Source of the DNA: Gp1-AA122 sp036378535 | GTDB lineage: Bacteria > Acidobacteriota > Terriglobia > Terriglobales > Acidobacteriaceae | NCBI GenBank assembly: GCA_036378535.1 | Contig: DASUWH010000072.1 | Coordinates: 124,001-188,000 of the forward strand | Direction of reading: 5' to 3' | Length of the DNA stretch: 64,000 nucleotides | In this document: piece by piece, positions 8,216-16,524 of the stretch | How positions within the stretch are numbered: position 1 is the stretch's first letter | Layout of the letters: every line of letters begins with the position of its first letter | The notes under the pieces: generated by a model | Told to the model about the DNA's origin: nothing | Seen by the model: only the letters and a program-made list of their open reading frames with translations | Databases searched by the model: none | Program-made: the position numbers and the translations under genes

Positions 8216-8848
8216 ATGACGTACCTGAAAGTATGCGCTCTCACTGTTCTGATAATCGGTCTCTCGCTGACGGCTTCTGCCAATAGTAGCGTCGACTTCG
8301 GCAACAGTCGGGGGACAGTTACTGCGATCAACGGTGGTACGGCTATTTCACTGAGCAACTCAATTTTGACGACCGTAAGCGGCGGCCCTTGCTCCGCGAT
8401 CTGCCACGGCAACCTTGGCAGCGTAACCTTTACGACTGGGACCTTGATGAGCGGCGGCTCCCTATCGACTGGAGGAACATTCGGCGCAGGCGGGATGATC
8501 ACGGTCATGGGCAATGGCAAGAACGGTGTGCCCAGTGGCACGCTTTTTCAAGGAACATTCACTTCTGCTACTTGGACGGTGAATGCCCTGCCCGGCGGCA
8601 ATAATGTCTTTTCCTTCACCGGCACCATCCAGGGAACTGGTGCATTCTCAGGCACGCCGGCATTCACGATTCAAGGCTCCAAGATCGTGCACGGCAATCC
8701 ATTCGCTGCAGGCGGCCCTGGTTCAGTCAAATGGGCCAGCGGAGATACCACTGCCGGAGTGGTGCCCGAACCTGGGAGTCTGTCGCTATTGGGTACTGGC
8801 GTGCTGGGAATTGCCGCGATGCTGCGCCGGAAGTTGATTAAGACATGA
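8216..8848 (+). CDS. PEP-CTERM sorting domain-containing exported protein
   Basis: The 210-residue protein has an N-terminal signal peptide (VCALTVLIIGLSLTASA). A Gly/Thr/Ser-rich beta-type body follows, and then a C-terminal PEP-CTERM tag: VVPEPGSLSLLGTGVLGIAA followed by MLRRKLIKT, i.e. the PEP motif, a transmembrane helix and a basic end. PEP-CTERM proteins are cleaved and sorted by an exosortase and are often tied to extracellular polysaccharide. Start at 8216 is supported by GGGAGG upstream. The body is clearly related to the PEP-CTERM protein at 62153-62785: both share NSS near the mature N-terminus, LGSVxFTT, and SGTLF/TGTLF followed by GTF. No exosortase gene is in the window. Confidence 0.88.
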   Translation: MTYLKVCALTVLIIGLSLTASANSSVDFGNSRGTVTAINGGTAISLSNSILTTVSGGPCSAICHGNLGSVTFTTGTLMSGGSLSTGGTFGAGGMITVMGNGKNGVPSGTLFQGTFTSATWTVNALPGGNNVFSFTGTIQGTGAFSGTPAFTIQGSKIVHGNPFAAGGPGSVKWASGDTTAGVVPEPGSLSLLGTGVLGIAAMLRRKLIKT

Positions 8849-8876
8849 CCGCTGCTTAGCCAGATCGATTACGACT

Positions 8877-8912
8877 CGGGGCGTTTTTCCAAGAGACGCC
8901 CCGAATTTCTTT
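8877..8912 (+). terminator. Rho-independent terminator-like hairpin after the PEP-CTERM gene
   Basis: An 8-bp GC-rich stem (CGGGGCGT with ACGCCCCG) is followed by AATTTCTTT. It lies between two converging genes, 28 bp after the PEP-CTERM stop and just before the end of thrS. Confidence 0.6.
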
Positions 8913-8918
8913 GCACCA

Positions 8919-10892
8919 TTAAAGGGTTGCGGCTTTCGCCACAATTAAGGCCTTGATCTTCGCGGTGAATTCATCGGCCGGCATGTCTTCGGTCTTTTCT
9001 TTTCCGCGCGTGCGCACATTCACCCTGCCGGATTGCGCTTCCTTATCGCCGACCACGAGCAGGAAGGGCACCTTCTGCAGGGCGTGCTCGCGAATCTTGG
9101 CGTTCATTTTTTCATTGCGGGCATCGACTTCGACGCGGACTCCAGCCTGCTTGAGCTGATCGGCGACTTTACGCGCGTAATCGGAATGCCGCTCGGCGAT
9201 AGGAATGAGAACCGCCTGCACCGGCGAGAGCCATACCGGGAACGCACCCGCATAGTGCTCAATCAGGACGCCGAAAAAGCGTTCTATCGATCCGTAGAGA
9301 GCCCGGTGCACCATCACCGGCTGCTTGCGCGAACCGTCCTCGGCGACATATTCCAATCCGAAACGCTGCGGCAGGTTGAAATCAAACTGCACGGTCGAAA
9401 GCTGCCATAGGCGCCCGATCGCATCCACCAGCTTGATATCGATCTTCGGTCCGTAAAACGCCGCTTCCCCGGGGATCACCTTGTAATCGACCTTGCGTTG
9501 CTTCAATACGTTTTCCAAAGACTGGGTGGCGCGGTTCCACTGCTCCTCGCTGCCAACAAAGTTCTGCTTGTCGGCGGGATTCCAGGTGGAAAGCTCAGTC
9601 TGGAACTGATCGAAGCCGAAGTCCTTCAGAACGTCGAATGCAAACTCCAGACAGGAGGCAATTTCGGATTCGATCTGCTCGGGAGTGCAGAAGATATGCG
9701 CATCGTCCTGGGTGAAGCCGCGCACGCGCAGCAATCCATGCATGACTCCGGACCGTTCGTAACGATAAACGGTTCCCAGTTCGCCCAGGCGCACCGGCAG
9801 GTCGCGGTACGATTTCAAGGAGTCCCGGTAAATCAGAATGTGTCCGGGGCAATTCATGGGCTTGAGACGGTACTCGGCGTCATCGAGCTCCATGACGTCG
9901 AACATGTTCTGCGCGTAGTAGCCCTCGTGGCCTGAAGTCTGCCATAGCTGCTTGCGCATGACGTGCGGCGTGTACACCAGCGAATATCCGCGTTGGATGT
10001 ACTGCTCGCGCATCCAGTCTTCCATCTCTCGGCGAATGATCCCGCCCTTGGCATGCCAGAAGATCAGCCCCGGCCCCGCCAGTTCCTGGATGGAAAACAG
10101 ATCCAACTGCTTGCCTAACACGCGATGATCACGCTTCTTTGCTTCTTCCTGGCGATGCAGGAATTCGTCGAGATCCTTTTTCGAGAAAAACGAGGTGCCG
10201 TAGATGCGCTGCAGCTGCGGATTCTTCTCATCACCCAGCCAATAAGCTCCGGCAATGTTCAGCAGCTTGAAAGCCTTGATCTTGCCGGTGGAGGGAATAT
10301 GCGGACCGCGGCAGAAGTCGAGGAACTTCCCGGTCTTATAGATGGAAATCTTCTCATCGGGCTTGGTGAACTGCTCGATGAAATGGCACTTCATGAAGTC
10401 GCCTTCCGCTTGGAAGCGCTCCAGTCCTTCTTTATGCGGCAGAAACTCGCGCGCGTAAGGCAGATTCTGCTGCACCAGTTCCTGCATCTTCTTTTCGATT
10501 TTTTCCAGGTCCTCGGGGGTGAACGGAGTTTGCCGGTAAAAGTCGTAAAAGAATCCGTTCTCGGTCGCTGGGCCATGGCCAAGCTTGGTCTCGGGAAATA
10601 GCTCCAGAACAGCGGCTGCCAGCAGGTGCGCGGAGGAGTGCCGATAGACCTCGAGCGCCTCGGGATCTTTTTCGGTGAGGATGCGAATGTCGGTATCTTT
10701 CTCGAGTGGACGCGTGAGGTCGATCAGGTCGCCATTGGTCTTGGCGGCCAGGGCGGCATCGGCAAGACGCGGGCTGATGGACTTGGCGATTTCCAGGGCA
10801 GTCGTTCCCCGGGGAACGTCTTTCACCGACCCGTCGGGGAGTCTGACGTGGATAGTAGCGACGGCTGGCGAGGTTTGAACGCTATCCGACAT
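8919..10892 (-). CDS. thrS: Threonyl-tRNA synthetase
   Basis: The 657-residue protein has the full class II ThrRS layout. It begins with an N-terminal TGS domain (about residues 12-75, DGSVKDVPRGTTALEIAKS) and the TGS-associated editing domain with HSSAHLLAAAV and the CHFIEQF region. The class II catalytic core (about 260-540) contains the zinc ligand Cys in MNCPGHILIY, the YRYERSGVMHGLLRVRGFTQ motif 2 and GSIERFFGVLIEHYAG motif 3. The C-terminal anticodon-binding domain starts at VLIPIAERH. It charges tRNA-Thr in the cytoplasm. A CAGGA precedes the ATG. It shares strand with the plsC-like gene upstream but is separated from it by the 132-bp repeat array. Confidence 0.98.
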   Translation of the reverse strand: MSDSVQTSPAVATIHVRLPDGSVKDVPRGTTALEIAKSISPRLADAALAAKTNGDLIDLTRPLEKDTDIRILTEKDPEALEVYRHSSAHLLAAAVLELFPETKLGHGPATENGFFYDFYRQTPFTPEDLEKIEKKMQELVQQNLPYAREFLPHKEGLERFQAEGDFMKCHFIEQFTKPDEKISIYKTGKFLDFCRGPHIPSTGKIKAFKLLNIAGAYWLGDEKNPQLQRIYGTSFFSKKDLDEFLHRQEEAKKRDHRVLGKQLDLFSIQELAGPGLIFWHAKGGIIRREMEDWMREQYIQRGYSLVYTPHVMRKQLWQTSGHEGYYAQNMFDVMELDDAEYRLKPMNCPGHILIYRDSLKSYRDLPVRLGELGTVYRYERSGVMHGLLRVRGFTQDDAHIFCTPEQIESEIASCLEFAFDVLKDFGFDQFQTELSTWNPADKQNFVGSEEQWNRATQSLENVLKQRKVDYKVIPGEAAFYGPKIDIKLVDAIGRLWQLSTVQFDFNLPQRFGLEYVAEDGSRKQPVMVHRALYGSIERFFGVLIEHYAGAFPVWLSPVQAVLIPIAERHSDYARKVADQLKQAGVRVEVDARNEKMNAKIREHALQKVPFLLVVGDKEAQSGRVNVRTRGKEKTEDMPADEFTAKIKALIVAKAATL

Positions 10893-10921
10893 AGGGGAAT
10901 CCTGAGTTTACCAAACCCCGC

Positions 10922-11332
10922 ACACGTAGGGGCAGGTGCCCCACCTGCCCAGCCGAGCGAAGCTCGGCTCTAGGTCTGTGCCCAGGGGAAGAAGGCGAGC
11001 GTTGCTCGCCTGCCCAGACGGGGCGTCTGGGCCTACGCAGTTGAGGATTTGGAACACGTAGGGGCAGGTGCCCACACCTGCCCAGCCGAGCGAAGCTCGG
11101 CTCTAGGTCCGTGCCCAGGGAAGAAGGCGAGGGTTGCTCGCCTGCCCAGACGGGGCGTCTGGGCCTACGCGGTTGAGGATTTGGAACACGTAGGGGCGGG
11201 TGCCCCACCTGCCCAGCCGAGCGAAGCTCGGCTCTAGATCTGTGCCCAAGGGAAGAAGGCGAGCGTTGCTCGCCTGCCCAGACGGGACGTCCTTCGACTT
11301 CGCTCAGGACAAGCCTGGGCCTACGCGGTGCG
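10922..11332. repeat. Three tandem 132-bp units, each with four palindromes
   Basis: Units begin at 10922, 11054 and 11186, an exact 132-bp period. Each unit contains four successive inverted repeats: GGGCAGGTG/CACCTGCCC, GCCGAGC/GCTCGGC, AGGCGAGC/GCTCGCCT and GCCCAGAC/GTCTGGGC. Unit 3 carries an extra segment of about 24 bp (TCCTTCGACTTCGCTCAGGA) inside its fourth palindrome. Its end (GGGCCTACGCGG) supplies the stop codon and last codon of the plsC-like gene. A single partial copy of the first half occurs at 19717-19755. No spacer-like unique sequence separates the units, so this is not a CRISPR array. Confidence 0.9.
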
Positions 11333-12148
11333 GTAATACAGGTCTTCCATGGCCCCCTGCACGCGGGCCGACAGAGCGTCCATGTCTTTCAATGTCAGGC
11401 CGGCGGTCGAGATGGGTTCGCCCACGCGCATTTCCAGAGGCCGGCATTTGATGTGGTAGGTGTTCATCGGCAGTAGTTCATAAGTTCCCACCAGAGCGAC
11501 GGGAACGATATCTACCTGCGACTTGATGGCTAGAAAAAATGCACCCGGCATGAACGGTTTGATCTCACCATCCGGAGTCCGGCCACCTTCGGGAAAGATT
11601 ACGAGCGGCATCCCCGCCTTCAAGCTTTTCAAGGCAGCACGGACACTGCTGACCGCCGCCGCCTTGTTCTGCTGGTCAATGCAAACCTGCCCGGAGCGGC
11701 GCAAGTGCCACCCGACGATCGGATACTTCAGCAGTTCTTTTTTGAAGGCAATGCGGAACTGAAAAGGCAGGTAGACGTAGAGCATCGGTATGTCGAGCGC
11801 CGAGCCATGGTTCACGGCATAAACATGAGGCTTGTTGGTATCAATCTTCTCCAGGCCAAGCACCTTTACCGGCGAAAAGATCGTCTTCATGATCAGCCAC
11901 GCCCATACCCGCGCGAAGTCATGTTGTATGCGCCCGCTATCGCTGAATAACGACGTAGGCAGGGAAAGTGTGCCCATCACCACGGTGTACAGCCAAATCA
12001 GCGGGTCCAGGAGGAAATAAGAGCGCAGGCGGCTGAGCCAGCCATACTGGCGAACGAATTCGGGGGCCAGCGCCTCGTCGGGCGAGACCGCTGGCTGGGT
12101 GGCGTTGTCGCCGATGGTTTTGTCGTCTACCTCAGAGATGTCGACCAT
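11321..12148 (-). CDS. plsC: 1-acyl-sn-glycerol-3-phosphate acyltransferase (PlsC-like)
   Basis: The 275-residue membrane-associated enzyme has the glycerolipid acyltransferase motifs. These are the catalytic NHGSALDIP (NHxxxxD) near residue 115, the substrate-binding IFPEGGRTPDG near residue 190, and VPVALVGTYELLP. A hydrophobic stretch at residues 45-65 (DPLIWLYTVVMGTLSLP) probably anchors it to the inner membrane. It transfers an acyl chain to lysophosphatidate to make phosphatidic acid. Its last codons lie inside the third 132-bp repeat unit, so the array may have altered its C-terminus. It follows folC by nine bases on the same strand, suggesting cotranscription. Confidence 0.9.
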   Translation of the reverse strand: MVDISEVDDKTIGDNATQPAVSPDEALAPEFVRQYGWLSRLRSYFLLDPLIWLYTVVMGTLSLPTSLFSDSGRIQHDFARVWAWLIMKTIFSPVKVLGLEKIDTNKPHVYAVNHGSALDIPMLYVYLPFQFRIAFKKELLKYPIVGWHLRRSGQVCIDQQNKAAAVSSVRAALKSLKAGMPLVIFPEGGRTPDGEIKPFMPGAFFLAIKSQVDIVPVALVGTYELLPMNTYHIKCRPLEMRVGEPISTAGLTLKDMDALSARVQGAMEDLYYRTA

Positions 12149-12157
12149 AACTGCTTC

Positions 12158-13537
12158 TTAGATGCGCAGGTTGAGCTGACGCATCACTTCTCCCACTACG
12201 TATATTGACCCGGTAACTACGATTACACCTGCATTCCCAGCTAGCTCCCGCGCCTTGTGCAAGGCCGAACGCACGTCAGCGGAATCCAGAATTTCCGTTC
12301 CCGTACGCTGCGCGGCCATCCGAATCTCTTCCGTGCTGGCCGAGCGAGGATTTTGCGCCTGGGTTGCGATCACTCGATCGCTCAACGGGAAGAGAATCTC
12401 CGCCATCTCGGATACCGCCTTGTCGCGCATAGCACCAAAAATAATCGTGAAGGGCCGGTCGCCATAGCATGCCGAGATCGCAGCCCGCAGTGCCCATGCG
12501 CCAGCCGGGTTGTGGGCGACATCGAGGACAATTTCAGGCCAACCGTCTTTTGCCGGTAGTACCTGGAACCGTCCCGGCCAATGCGTCTCGCGGACCCCGC
12601 GCTCGATTGCCTCGGCAGAGACGGCAAACCCGGCGTGGCTCAACTCCTCGGCAGCTGTGATCGCCAGCGCGAGGTTCCGCAATTGATGACGTCCCACGAG
12701 GGGCGACTCGACGAGGATCTGCTTGCCCAGTACCTCCAGTGGGTATCGCGAGAGCAGGTGCGAAGCCCCGGCCTCGAAACTCTTGCGGTTTTCCGCGTCT
12801 GCGCGAGATTCAGTTCGAGCCGCTGCCGGAGAAACTGGCGGCACATTACGGACCGCGCTGACTACGCGCGCATCCTGCTCCAGAATGGCATTTCCGATGA
12901 CGTCGTTAGCCTCCGGACTCTGAGGCAGCGTTACTACCAGTCCGCCGGAACGAATGATGCCTGTCTTTTCCCGGGCGATCTCGGAGACTGTGTTACCCAG
13001 AAATTTCTGGTGGTCGAGCGAAATGTCGGTGATGATGCTTAATACGGGATCGATCACGTTGGTTGCGTCCAGGCGGCCGCCCATGCCGACCTCGAGCACC
13101 GCAATATCAACCCTCGCGCGCGCGAAATACTCGAAAGCCATGGCGGTGAGCATCTCGAAAAAGCTGGGATGCCAGGGTAAGTCGCCCTCGCTGACCAGCC
13201 TTTCGGCGGTGCGCTCCACTACATCATGCAGCAGCGCAAAGTCCGCGTCACCGATCGCCTCGCCGCTGATGCGGATGCGCTCATTAATCCGTACCAGGTG
13301 AGGAGAGGTATAAAGTCCGGTGCGCAGGCCGGCGGAATCCAGAATCGCGGCCAGCGTGGCGGCAGTCGACCCTTTGCCGTTCGTACCTGCAATCAGCACG
13401 CCGGGAAAACGCCTCTGCGGATCTTCGAGCGCCTCCAGCAGTACGCGCATGTGCGCCAGGTCGAACTTATGCGATGGCGTCTGCGCCAGCTCATGGCCGA
13501 GCGCATACATCTGCGCGACTGCGCTTTCGTAAGACAT
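12158..13537 (-). CDS. folC: Bifunctional folylpolyglutamate synthase / dihydrofolate synthase
   Basis: The 459-residue Mur-ligase-family enzyme adds glutamate to dihydropteroate and to folates, using ATP. Visible motifs are the P-loop GTNGKGSTAATLAA near residue 51, the SPHLVRINERIRISGE folate-binding region, LEVGMGGRLDATN near residue 145, ITDISLDHQKFLGNT, and LDVAHNPAGAWAL in the C-terminal domain near residue 340. Length is normal for FolC. An insertion near residues 230-250 is low in complexity (AAARTESRADAENRK) and probably a loop. It is followed at nine bases by the plsC-like gene. Confidence 0.95.
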   Translation of the reverse strand: MSYESAVAQMYALGHELAQTPSHKFDLAHMRVLLEALEDPQRRFPGVLIAGTNGKGSTAATLAAILDSAGLRTGLYTSPHLVRINERIRISGEAIGDADFALLHDVVERTAERLVSEGDLPWHPSFFEMLTAMAFEYFARARVDIAVLEVGMGGRLDATNVIDPVLSIITDISLDHQKFLGNTVSEIAREKTGIIRSGGLVVTLPQSPEANDVIGNAILEQDARVVSAVRNVPPVSPAAARTESRADAENRKSFEAGASHLLSRYPLEVLGKQILVESPLVGRHQLRNLALAITAAEELSHAGFAVSAEAIERGVRETHWPGRFQVLPAKDGWPEIVLDVAHNPAGAWALRAAISACYGDRPFTIIFGAMRDKAVSEMAEILFPLSDRVIATQAQNPRSASTEEIRMAAQRTGTEILDSADVRSALHKARELAGNAGVIVVTGSIYVVGEVMRQLNLRI

Positions 13538-13722
13538 GAAAGAAGCTCTCAGTTATCTGCCCTCAGCGTTTAGGTTACCAGTTTCCAGTTTCTGATTTCG
13601 AGTTTCCAGTGCTGCGCAGTGAATGGCCGGAAAGTGTGGTTAAAGGCAGAGGTTTTGAACTGAAAGCAGGGAGCTTCTGTGTCTCTAAAGTGAACGCTGA
13701 CAGCTCGGCGCTGACAGCTTGC

Positions 13723-14586
13723 CTATGCGCTCCTGGCTCCGTTGGCCGGGGCCATGAATTCCAGGGCGCGCGCGAGATAGGCCTTCAGTTGCTTGCGATG
13801 GACCACGGCATCGAGCATGCCGTGCTCGAGGAGAAATTCGCTGCGCTGAAAACCCTGGGGCAGTTTTTGACGGATGGTCTGCTCGATTACGCGCGGTCCG
13901 GCGAATCCGATCAAGGCGCCAGGTTCAGCGATATTCAAGTCGCCGAGCATGGCATACGAAGCCGTAACTCCGCCGGTCGTCGGATCAGTGAGGACAGAGA
14001 TGTAAGGGACTTTCTCCTCATCCAATCGAGCCAGCGCCGCCGAAATTTTCGCCAGCTGCATGAGGCTGATCACGCCCTCCATCATGCGCGCGCCGCCCGA
14101 TGCTGAAATGATGATGATCGGGTCCTTCGTGTCGGCAGCTCGCTCGATGGCGCGCGTTATGGCTTCGCCGACCACCGCCCCCATGCTTCCGCCGATGAAC
14201 GAATACTCCATGGAACTGACGATTACCGGCCTGCCGCTCAGTTTGCCGCGCGCGTTGATGACGGCGTCTTTCAAACCTGTATCGTGTTGCGCCCGTTTCA
14301 GGCGCGAGGCATAGGGCTTCAGGTCGACGAATTTCAGCGGATCCGTGGAAGACAGCCCGGTGTCGTCTACCTCATACTGATTATCATCCAGCAGTTGGGC
14401 CAGGCGAGCCCGCGCGTCAATCCGGAAATGCTTATCGCACTTCGGACAAACATTGAGGTTATCTTCCAGATCCTTTTTCCAGATAATCTGGCGGCAGTTT
14501 TCGCACTTGACCCATAGCCCTTCCGTGCGGACTTTCTTCTCGCCCGAAGTGTCCAGCTCGCCGGATTGACGCTTAAACCAAGCCAT
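13723..14586 (-). CDS. accD: Acetyl-CoA carboxylase carboxyltransferase subunit beta
   Basis: The 287-residue protein starts MAWFKRQ, the typical AccD beginning; the open frame to 14640 only reads into an AT-rich repeat. It has the AccD zinc ribbon with Cys28, Cys31, Cys47 and Cys50. The crotonase-like carboxyltransferase core follows, with SMEYSFIGGSMGAVVGE, the oxyanion Gly-Gly in SASGGARMMEG, and DPTTGGVTASYAMLGD. With AccA it transfers the carboxyl group from biotin to acetyl-CoA, the first step of fatty acid synthesis. AccA is not in the window. A cob(I)alamin adenosyltransferase gene lies upstream on the same strand. Confidence 0.95.
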   Translation of the reverse strand: MAWFKRQSGELDTSGEKKVRTEGLWVKCENCRQIIWKKDLEDNLNVCPKCDKHFRIDARARLAQLLDDNQYEVDDTGLSSTDPLKFVDLKPYASRLKRAQHDTGLKDAVINARGKLSGRPVIVSSMEYSFIGGSMGAVVGEAITRAIERAADTKDPIIIISASGGARMMEGVISLMQLAKISAALARLDEEKVPYISVLTDPTTGGVTASYAMLGDLNIAEPGALIGFAGPRVIEQTIRQKLPQGFQRSEFLLEHGMLDAVVHRKQLKAYLARALEFMAPANGARSA

Positions 14587-14592
14587 GGGGAA

Positions 14593-14681
14593 ATTGGTAA
14601 TTGCGTAATTTGTAATTTGGCTTCTGGATCCGCTCCGCATGCGGTTTGTAAATTACAAATTACAAATTACAAAATTACAAA
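14593..14681. repeat. AT-rich inverted repeat between cobO and accD
   Basis: The left arm (14593-14620) reads GTAATTTGTAATTTGG and the right arm (14644-14681) is a threefold iteration of AAATTAC. The arms are complementary around a GC-rich loop of about 23 bp, so an mRNA from cobO to accD could form a long AU stem. The composition differs sharply from the surrounding GC-rich DNA. Confidence 0.7.
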
Positions 14682-15218
14682 TCAGTACTCGATTCCTCTC
14701 TGCGCCATCACACCTTTTTCGTACGCGTGCTTTACCTGGCGCATCTCAGTCACGGTGTCGGCCAGTTCGACAATGGTCGGGTGCGCATTGCGACCAGTCA
14801 AGATAACATGGACGAGGTCAGGTTTGTTCCTGAGGCTTTCCACCACCTTGGCCGGATCAAGCATCCCGTAGCTGATGGCGTAATTGATCTCGTCGAGAAT
14901 CACCAGGTCCCACTGACCGGATTGGATGGCGGCCTCCGCCTCCGCCCAAGCCTCTTCGACCATGCGGACGTCCTCGGGATCGGGCTTTTCAGCTCCTACT
15001 TTGACGAAGCCGCGGCCCATCTGCTTCATGACGAACTTGTCGCCGAAAATCTTCACAGCATCGAGTTCGCCATAGTGCCATGATCCCTTCAGGAATTGCA
15101 GCATCAGCACCCGCATGCCTTGACCGACAGCGCGGAGCGCCGTGCCCATTGCAGCCGTGGTCTTTCCTTTACCCGGCCCGGTATTCACAATAATCAATCC
15201 GCGACGAACGTCTGCCAT
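14682..15218 (-). CDS. cobO: Cob(I)yrinic acid a,c-diamide adenosyltransferase
   Basis: The 178-residue P-loop enzyme of the CobA/CobO/BtuR type has the Walker-like GPGKGKTTAAMG near residue 13, MQFLKG-type strand LMLQFLKGSWHYGE, DLVILDEINYAISYGML as the Walker B region, and VILTGRNAHPTIVELAD. It transfers the 5'-deoxyadenosyl group from ATP to cob(I)alamin or its precursor. No other cobalamin biosynthesis gene is nearby, so it may act in salvage. This agrees with the riboswitch-controlled TonB receptor at 32.2-34.4 kb. The protein is slightly short compared with the enterobacterial enzyme (196 residues) because the N-terminal helix is reduced. Confidence 0.93.
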   Translation of the reverse strand: MADVRRGLIIVNTGPGKGKTTAAMGTALRAVGQGMRVLMLQFLKGSWHYGELDAVKIFGDKFVMKQMGRGFVKVGAEKPDPEDVRMVEEAWAEAEAAIQSGQWDLVILDEINYAISYGMLDPAKVVESLRNKPDLVHVILTGRNAHPTIVELADTVTEMRQVKHAYEKGVMAQRGIEY

Positions 15219-15466
15219 ACCAGCTTTAAGGTTCCAGTTCCAGACCCAGTCTCATAAAGGGTTTCGGGCGAGTCCGCTCTTGGCGGAAGGGTAAGGCTCC
15301 CGCGGTGCCGCTTGGAGTCTCCATTAGCGAGGCTCAGCCCCGGAGGGCCGGTTCTCGGACCCCCATCTCTGAAAGCAGGTCTAGTTTCGAAACGATTGTA
15401 TCCGGTTGAGGAGGTTGCGGGGCGCCTGCCCGGGGAATTTAAAGGGGGAGGGCTGCGGGCGTCCTG

Positions 15467-15628
15467 CTAACGCATGCGCAAGATTTTGGCCGATTTCTTC
15501 GGAGGAGCGGGGGTGGGATCACCTTTTTCCCGGAGCAACTGCGCGGCCATGCGCAGGGCCTCGATTTCCTCTTTAACTCGCTGTAATTCCAGCTCTTTCC
15601 GCTGGAGGACTTCGTCAGCACTTTTCAT
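15467..15628 (-). CDS. 53-residue coiled-coil small protein
   Basis: This short reading frame starts MKSADEVLQRKELELQR and continues with a heptad-like pattern of Leu/Val/Ile and charged residues (VKEEIEALRMAAQLLRE). It then turns Pro-rich and ends KKSAKILRMR. The ordered helical composition in this frame, compared with the poor composition of the other frames, supports coding. I recall similar 50-80-residue proteins beginning MKSxxEVLxxKE in acidobacterial genomes. No strong ribosome binding site is seen (GAGGCGAG is about 10 bases upstream). Function unknown; dimerisation through the coiled coil is inferred. Confidence 0.6.
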   Translation of the reverse strand: MKSADEVLQRKELELQRVKEEIEALRMAAQLLREKGDPTPAPPKKSAKILRMR

Positions 15629-15744
15629 GGGCAGCTCTCGCCTCGTAACCCAGCGATCACTTCCTTGCTGGCCAGATCAGCCTACAGGCGCGAGGTTCCC
15701 CTGACCACGTAACCGAGGTACACCTGGTTACCGGGGGAAGTACA

Positions 15745-16188
15745 TCAGTGGCCGAGGTGATAGGGATGGCCCTTTAGGATGGTGAAGGCCCGATAGAGCT
15801 GCTCGAGCAGCACAACCCTGGCCAGCTCGTGGGCCAAGGTCATCTTTCCCAACGAAAGAACGAAATATGCCGACCGCCGCGCGCCCTGGCTGAATCCATC
15901 AGCTCCGCCCACTCCAAATAGCAGCGGCTGGGGATTGCGGTTTTGGTAGTTTTCGATGAATGTGGCAAACTCTTCCGACGAAAGCTCTTTGCCGCGGGAA
16001 TCCAGCAGCACAACCGAGTGTGCCGGGTGCCCGCCCGATTTCTCCCGTATTTTCAGCAGCGCTTCTTCACTCGCCAGCGACATGCCCTCGACTTCGGCGT
16101 AGTAGCTCAGCCGTTTCAGGTAGTCAGCGGTAAGCGATTGGATGGCGGGATCCTTGGTCTTGCCTACCCAGGCAATCTTGATTTTCAC
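15745..16188 (-). CDS. rlmH: 23S rRNA (pseudouridine1915-N3)-methyltransferase RlmH
   Basis: The 147-residue SPOUT methyltransferase is close to the normal family length of about 155. Visible features are the N-terminal KIAWVGKTKD, the LLDSRGKELSSEEFA segment, the SAM-binding knot with LLFGVGGADGFSQGAR, and the C-terminal RVVLLEQLYRAFTILKGHPYHLGH that contacts the substrate. It methylates pseudouridine 1915 of helix 69 on assembled 70S ribosomes. In many bacteria it lies near rsfS, and here rsfS is about 1.2 kb upstream on the same strand, separated by a methyltransferase gene and a repeat. Confidence 0.96.
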   Translation of the reverse strand: MKIKIAWVGKTKDPAIQSLTADYLKRLSYYAEVEGMSLASEEALLKIREKSGGHPAHSVVLLDSRGKELSSEEFATFIENYQNRNPQPLLFGVGGADGFSQGARRSAYFVLSLGKMTLAHELARVVLLEQLYRAFTILKGHPYHLGH

Positions 16189-16264
16189 GGAGAATTAGTA
16201 ACACATTCTGCGGCGCGCAGAATATCTAGAAGCTATCTCATGATGAAGTAAACGAGTAAACTGC

Positions 16265-16481
16265 CGCCCCCCGGGGGCTAAACCCCAATCTTTATGCGGC
16301 TGCGGACGGCGCGGCTGAAGAGGCTGCTGAAACAATCTCTCGGCGGCAAAAGATGGCCCTCAGGCGCTAAAGCGCGGACGTATATTCAACAGCTTAGCGG
16401 CACGAGTAAACTTGAGCCCTTCACGATTTTACTTACCTGATTCTTTTTCCGCAGCCTCTGAAGCCGCGCCCTTTCAAAACC
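16265..16481. mobile_element. Palindromic MITE-like element, copy 1
   Basis: This non-coding element of about 215 bp has terminal arms GCGCGGCTGAAGAGGCTGC (16309-16327) and GCAGCCTCTGAAGCCGCGC (16451-16469), complementary at 17 of 19 positions. The core between them (CAGGCGCTAAAGCGCGGACG, then AGCTTAGCGGCACGAGTAAA) is nearly identical to the core of copy 2 at 46.5 kb. The outer flanks are exchanged and inverted relative to copy 2. No transposase is present. Confidence 0.7.
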
Positions 16482-16524
16482 GATTTTATGAGATAGATCC
16501 TAGTTTGTATGCTGGCGATGGGTC

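Noticed and set aside
10922..11332. CRISPR-like array (three regularly spaced repeats)
   Set aside because: The whole 132-bp unit is repeated without unique spacers, the units are full of palindromes, and there are no cas genes.
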